From contig NAVB01000506.1 in NCBI GenBank assembly GCA_002179805.1, forward strand, positions 1-64,000: a stretch of DNA of 64,000 nt, written 5' to 3'. How positions within the stretch are numbered: the stretch's first letter is position 1; every line of letters begins with the position of its first letter. A program made the position numbers and the translations under genes. This document shows, one piece after another, positions 61,486 through 64,000 of this stretch. The notes below the pieces were generated by a model that searched no databases, had not been told where the DNA came from, and was given only the letters and a program-made list of their open reading frames with translations. Source of the stretch: Acanthamoeba lenticulata. Lineage: Eukaryota; Discosea; Longamoebia; Acanthamoebidae.

Positions 61486-62585
61486 CTATCGCACAATTGT
61501 GTACTCGTTCTTCGCTTCGGGATCACCCGGTAAGAGGCGGTAGTCAAGCTTTTCGGGCAGCTCTTGCAGCAGACGAGCTCTTGTCGCGTCCACTGCGACA
61601 ACCACACAACCAAGTGGTGCAGGTTAGCCCAGGAGGCAGATGAAGCGTGCAGCGCGATTGTGCGTACAGTTCTTGTTTCGTGAGTGAAGCTCAAACATGA
61701 TCTGGGTAGCTAAGCCGCCCGCTGGAGCTGATCAGCTCCTCCAGCACCCCAAACTCAGCGCCTTCGATGTCCATCTGGAGAGACAGAAGTGTTGTCAGCT
61801 CTTGCGCGAGTAAGCAGTTGGCTTTTACCTTGACGAGGTCGGGGCCGCTGGTGTGGCCCAACATGCGCTGGATGGTGTCCAAGCGGTGTATCTGAGCCGA
61901 GATCGGGGTGCGCTTATCATCCCCTTTTTGCAGCAGCTTCTCGTCCGCCATGGTCATCGAGACATGGTTGGGGTTGGCAGGGAGAAGGAACGTGACCACC
62001 TCATCCCGATCGCCCAGTCCAAAGTGGTGGAAGTGGAACCGCTGCTTCATCTCGCTAGCCACGGTAGAGTCAAGTGGGACCTCCAACAAGCCAGCGAGAA
62101 TGGGGAGGAGGGGTGTGGCGTACGGTGGCCAAGAATCCATTGTCTCCAGTACGTACTTGACACTGTTGGGTGTTGGGTCGAAGCCGAAGATGAAGATGTT
62201 GTTGAAAGTTTGTAGGAAGTCTTGTTCAAAGCTGATGTCCACCCCGAGCCCAAACGAGTAAACGATGACAGTTTCTTGGATGCCCTCGTAGCACACCAGC
62301 CACGCCCCATTGTTGCTGACGCCAAACCCACCAAACTTGCGTGTCTTGTTTGCCAGGCAGCTCTCGTAGGGAAAGCGTAAAGGCTCTACTGAAGACGGGG
62401 TTGAGAGGACTTCTATGAAAAATAGACCACAGGTGACCACGGTCGCCACCAACAGCAGCAGCAAGTAGCGCCTGCTGGCCACCGTAAAGATGTCATGAGC
62501 CCACAAGGATAAAACCGACCAGCGATTTGCTTCAATGCAGTGAAGGCTCAAAGTTAGTTTGGAAAGAGTCCGCCGCTCACCGCAT
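61486..62585 (-). CDS. FkbM-type methyltransferase, single-pass membrane protein, apparent frameshift
   Basis: The start is inferred as a tiny 5-nt exon (ATGCG at 62585-62581), spliced to LHCIEANRWSVLSLW. A membrane anchor, YLLLLLVATVVTCGLFFIEVL, follows, giving type II topology. The catalytic part has FGGFGVSNNGAWLVCYEG, VYSFGLGVDISFEQDF, IFIFGFDPTPNSV (the FDP motif), FHFHHFGLGDRDE, TIQRMLGHTSGPDLVK, an intron, then MDIEGAEFGVLEEL (the family's I-DIEGAE motif). A downstream exon ends LLQELPEKLDYRLLPGDPEAKNEYTIV with TAG at 61486. Between VLEELISSSGRL and IMFELHSRNKN the reading frame shifts by one base (61700-61730). The family O-methylates sugars or small molecules; membrane forms resemble METTL24. 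The substrate is unknown. Confidence 0.7.
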
Positions 62586-62688
62586 TATCCGCGCTAAGCC
62601 GAAAAAATTTTCCGTTTTTTGTCGCTACGACCAAAAAAAAACTTGTGTGTGAAACGACACAACAGCAACCGCGCCGACTTTGTTTTAC
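62586..62688. promoter_or_regulatory. Short divergent spacer between FkbM-type gene and transposase-like gene
   Basis: Only about 103 bp separates the two start codons. It contains the runs AAAAAATTTTCCGTTTTTTG and CCAAAAAAAAAC. The composition is still mixed; the strong AT bias begins just after the downstream ATG. Any terminal inverted repeat of the element would have to be sought here or further left. I could not identify one by eye. Confidence 0.4.
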
Positions 62689-64000
62689 ATGGAGCAAGAC
62701 AGCTCCTCATCTATCAATAACAATGGTGGTAGGTTCTTCTTTTGTCCTAATTGTGAAATGAGCTATTCAAAAAATATATTGTTATTACATTTGGTTAAAT
62801 GTGTTGCTCAATCTTATAAAGATGAAAATGTTAAACCTCCTTGTCTTTGTATTGAATGTGAAGGATTACAACCTCATCCACCTTGTGTTTGTCAATTAGA
62901 AAAGGTTGGTATATCACCTTCCACTTCTTATGGTAATATTAGAAGGAGGGGGGCAGCCCCTATTATTTCTGCTAGCCCTAGCAAAAAACAATGTTTGGAT
63001 AATGATAATATATCTGATAGTCAAAATGATGAAGCAATTGCTTATGTTGAAAATCTTACCCCTAATCAACTTATTGGGAAAGAATGTTTATTATATCCTA
63101 ACAAAAAGGTAACTAATGCAACACGCCCACCTAATATGTTAGTAGGTGAATGTGAAATTGTTTTATGCAAAAAAGGCCATCTTGGCAAAAAAAATGCAGC
63201 AAAATGTCATAAAGCTGATTTTATATGCAAATTATTGGAAATTATATCCACTTACCCTGCAATTAAATCAACAAATGCATCACAACTTATTACTGGCTCA
63301 GATGAAGAAGAAGAAGATGAAGAAAGATTAAGTGGTGCACCTGAACAAATTAAATGTGTTGGATATTTAAATTTGAAAAACACAAAAGTATGTGACAAAG
63401 TTATTGATATGCCATCTAAATATCGGATCAAAAAACCATCTGGAATGCGCCATTTTTGCAGTGCTGTGCATATGATCCATTATATCATTACTAAAAATTG
63501 TGGTCAAGGTAAAAAAACGAAATAATAATGTTTATCAATAAAATATATTGTTTGCTGACTTTATTGCACACTTTATTATAGTTTTATTATATGTTGATCA
63601 ATTATCACATGAACATTTTTTACAATTAATTGGAATATCAGGAAATAAGTTTTGCCAATTATTGTCTGTTTATGAAAATCACCTTGTACAATCATCTGCC
63701 AGGGCTAGACATTTATCACCAAGTGATGAACTTATATTATTATTATTGTGGATGAGACATTACCCTGTAGATTTATTATTAGCATTAATCTTTAGAATTA
63801 CTCCTGACACTGCTCGTAATTCCAGAATACGTACTTTACCATGGTTGTATAATTATTTAAAACCAAGTTTATCAATGCATAATCTTGATTTTCGTTTATC
63901 ACAAAGTGTTACAATGTTTGGAAAAATGTTTACTTATATTGTTGATGGAGTTGAACAAGCAATATTAGTCCCTGGATCAGCATTTTTTGATTTTACATTT
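62689..64000 (+). CDS. AT-rich transposase-like gene: Cys-rich N-terminus plus HTH/DDE domain, 3' partial
   Basis: The start is MEQDSSSSINNNGGRFFFC at 62689. Exon 1 runs to 63508. An intron 63509-63581 (GTAAAA donor, TTATAG acceptor, phase 1) joins it to an exon open to the right edge. The N-terminus has a CPNCEMSY...HLVKC finger and a Cys cluster (PPCLCIECEGLQPHPPCVC). A second Cys/His part is KCVGYLNLKNTKVCDKVIDM...MRHFCSAVHMIHY. The second exon reads HFLQLIGISGNKFCQLLS, LSPSDELILLLLWMRHYP, LIFRITPDTARNSRIRTLPWL and FTYIVDGVEQAI. This is the helix-turn-helix followed by the first catalytic Asp of PIF/Harbinger- or IS5-type DDE transposases (DDE_Tnp_4 pattern). Codon use is strongly A/T-ending, unlike every other gene here. 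The remaining catalytic residues lie outside the window. Confidence 0.7.
62700..64000. mobile_element. AT-rich island, left part of a probable DNA transposon or viral insertion
   Basis: From about 62700 the sequence becomes strikingly AT-rich, with runs such as ATTATTATTATTG, while all upstream coding DNA is GC-rich. The island coincides with the transposase-like gene and continues beyond the window. Ends, target-site duplication and inverted repeats are not visible. Confidence 0.6.

Overview
The window is nuclear DNA of a protist, most likely an amoebozoan of the Acanthamoeba type. Evidence for this: GC-rich coding sequence; genes cut by many short introns (mostly 50-100 nt, donors typically GTACGT or GTGCGT); glutamine-, serine- and acid-rich low-complexity tracts; very tight gene spacing; and a clear homologue of the 34-kDa calcium-regulated actin-bundling protein of amoebae. 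No prokaryotic features, rRNA, tRNA or CRISPR array were seen. All gene models were spliced by eye from conserved protein motifs plus GT/AG sites, so outer boundaries are firmer than every internal junction.

Layout, left half. A partial unrecognised gene (+, <1-2279) faces a second unrecognised gene (-, 2342-about 3295). Next come two large minus-strand genes for endolysosomal and autophagy regulators: a CLEC16A/FPL-domain protein (3447-9404) and a RAB3GAP1-type Rab GTPase-activating protein (10144-15594). A divergent plus-strand gene (16802-18627) joins a CCCH zinc finger to a DEDDh exonuclease. It converges on an 8.4-kb minus-strand gene (18834-27271) for a secreted or surface protein: signal peptide, several fibronectin type III domains, and about 2000 residues of Ser/Thr/Pro repeats. 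Two small plus-strand loci follow: an SRPBCC-fold protein and a degenerate Rab-like GTPase with a SOCS-box-like tail. Then comes a minus-strand lysosomal alpha-mannosidase (29564-34584) carrying an inserted block of three H-type-lectin-like repeats, which appears to be a new architecture.

Layout, right half. A METTL21-type methyltransferase with a Lys-Ser-Pro/Gln-rich tail (-), an RCHY1/Pirh2 ubiquitin ligase (+) and a bHLH transcription factor (-) are followed by a dense same-strand run. This run comprises NCA2 and YME1 (both mitochondrial membrane proteins), the actin bundler abpB, primase large subunit PRIM2, a PH-gelsolin protein, a metallophosphoesterase and a small secreted Thr-rich protein. 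Two minus-strand genes follow: an F-box/ZZ-zinc-finger protein and an FkbM-type membrane methyltransferase with an apparent frameshift.

From about 62,700 to the right edge the base composition switches abruptly to AT-rich. This part holds one gene with a single intron. It encodes an N-terminal Cys-rich segment joined to a helix-turn-helix/DDE transposase-like protein that runs off the window. It looks like recently acquired mobile or viral DNA in a GC-rich host and is, with the lectin-bearing mannosidase, the most interesting feature here.
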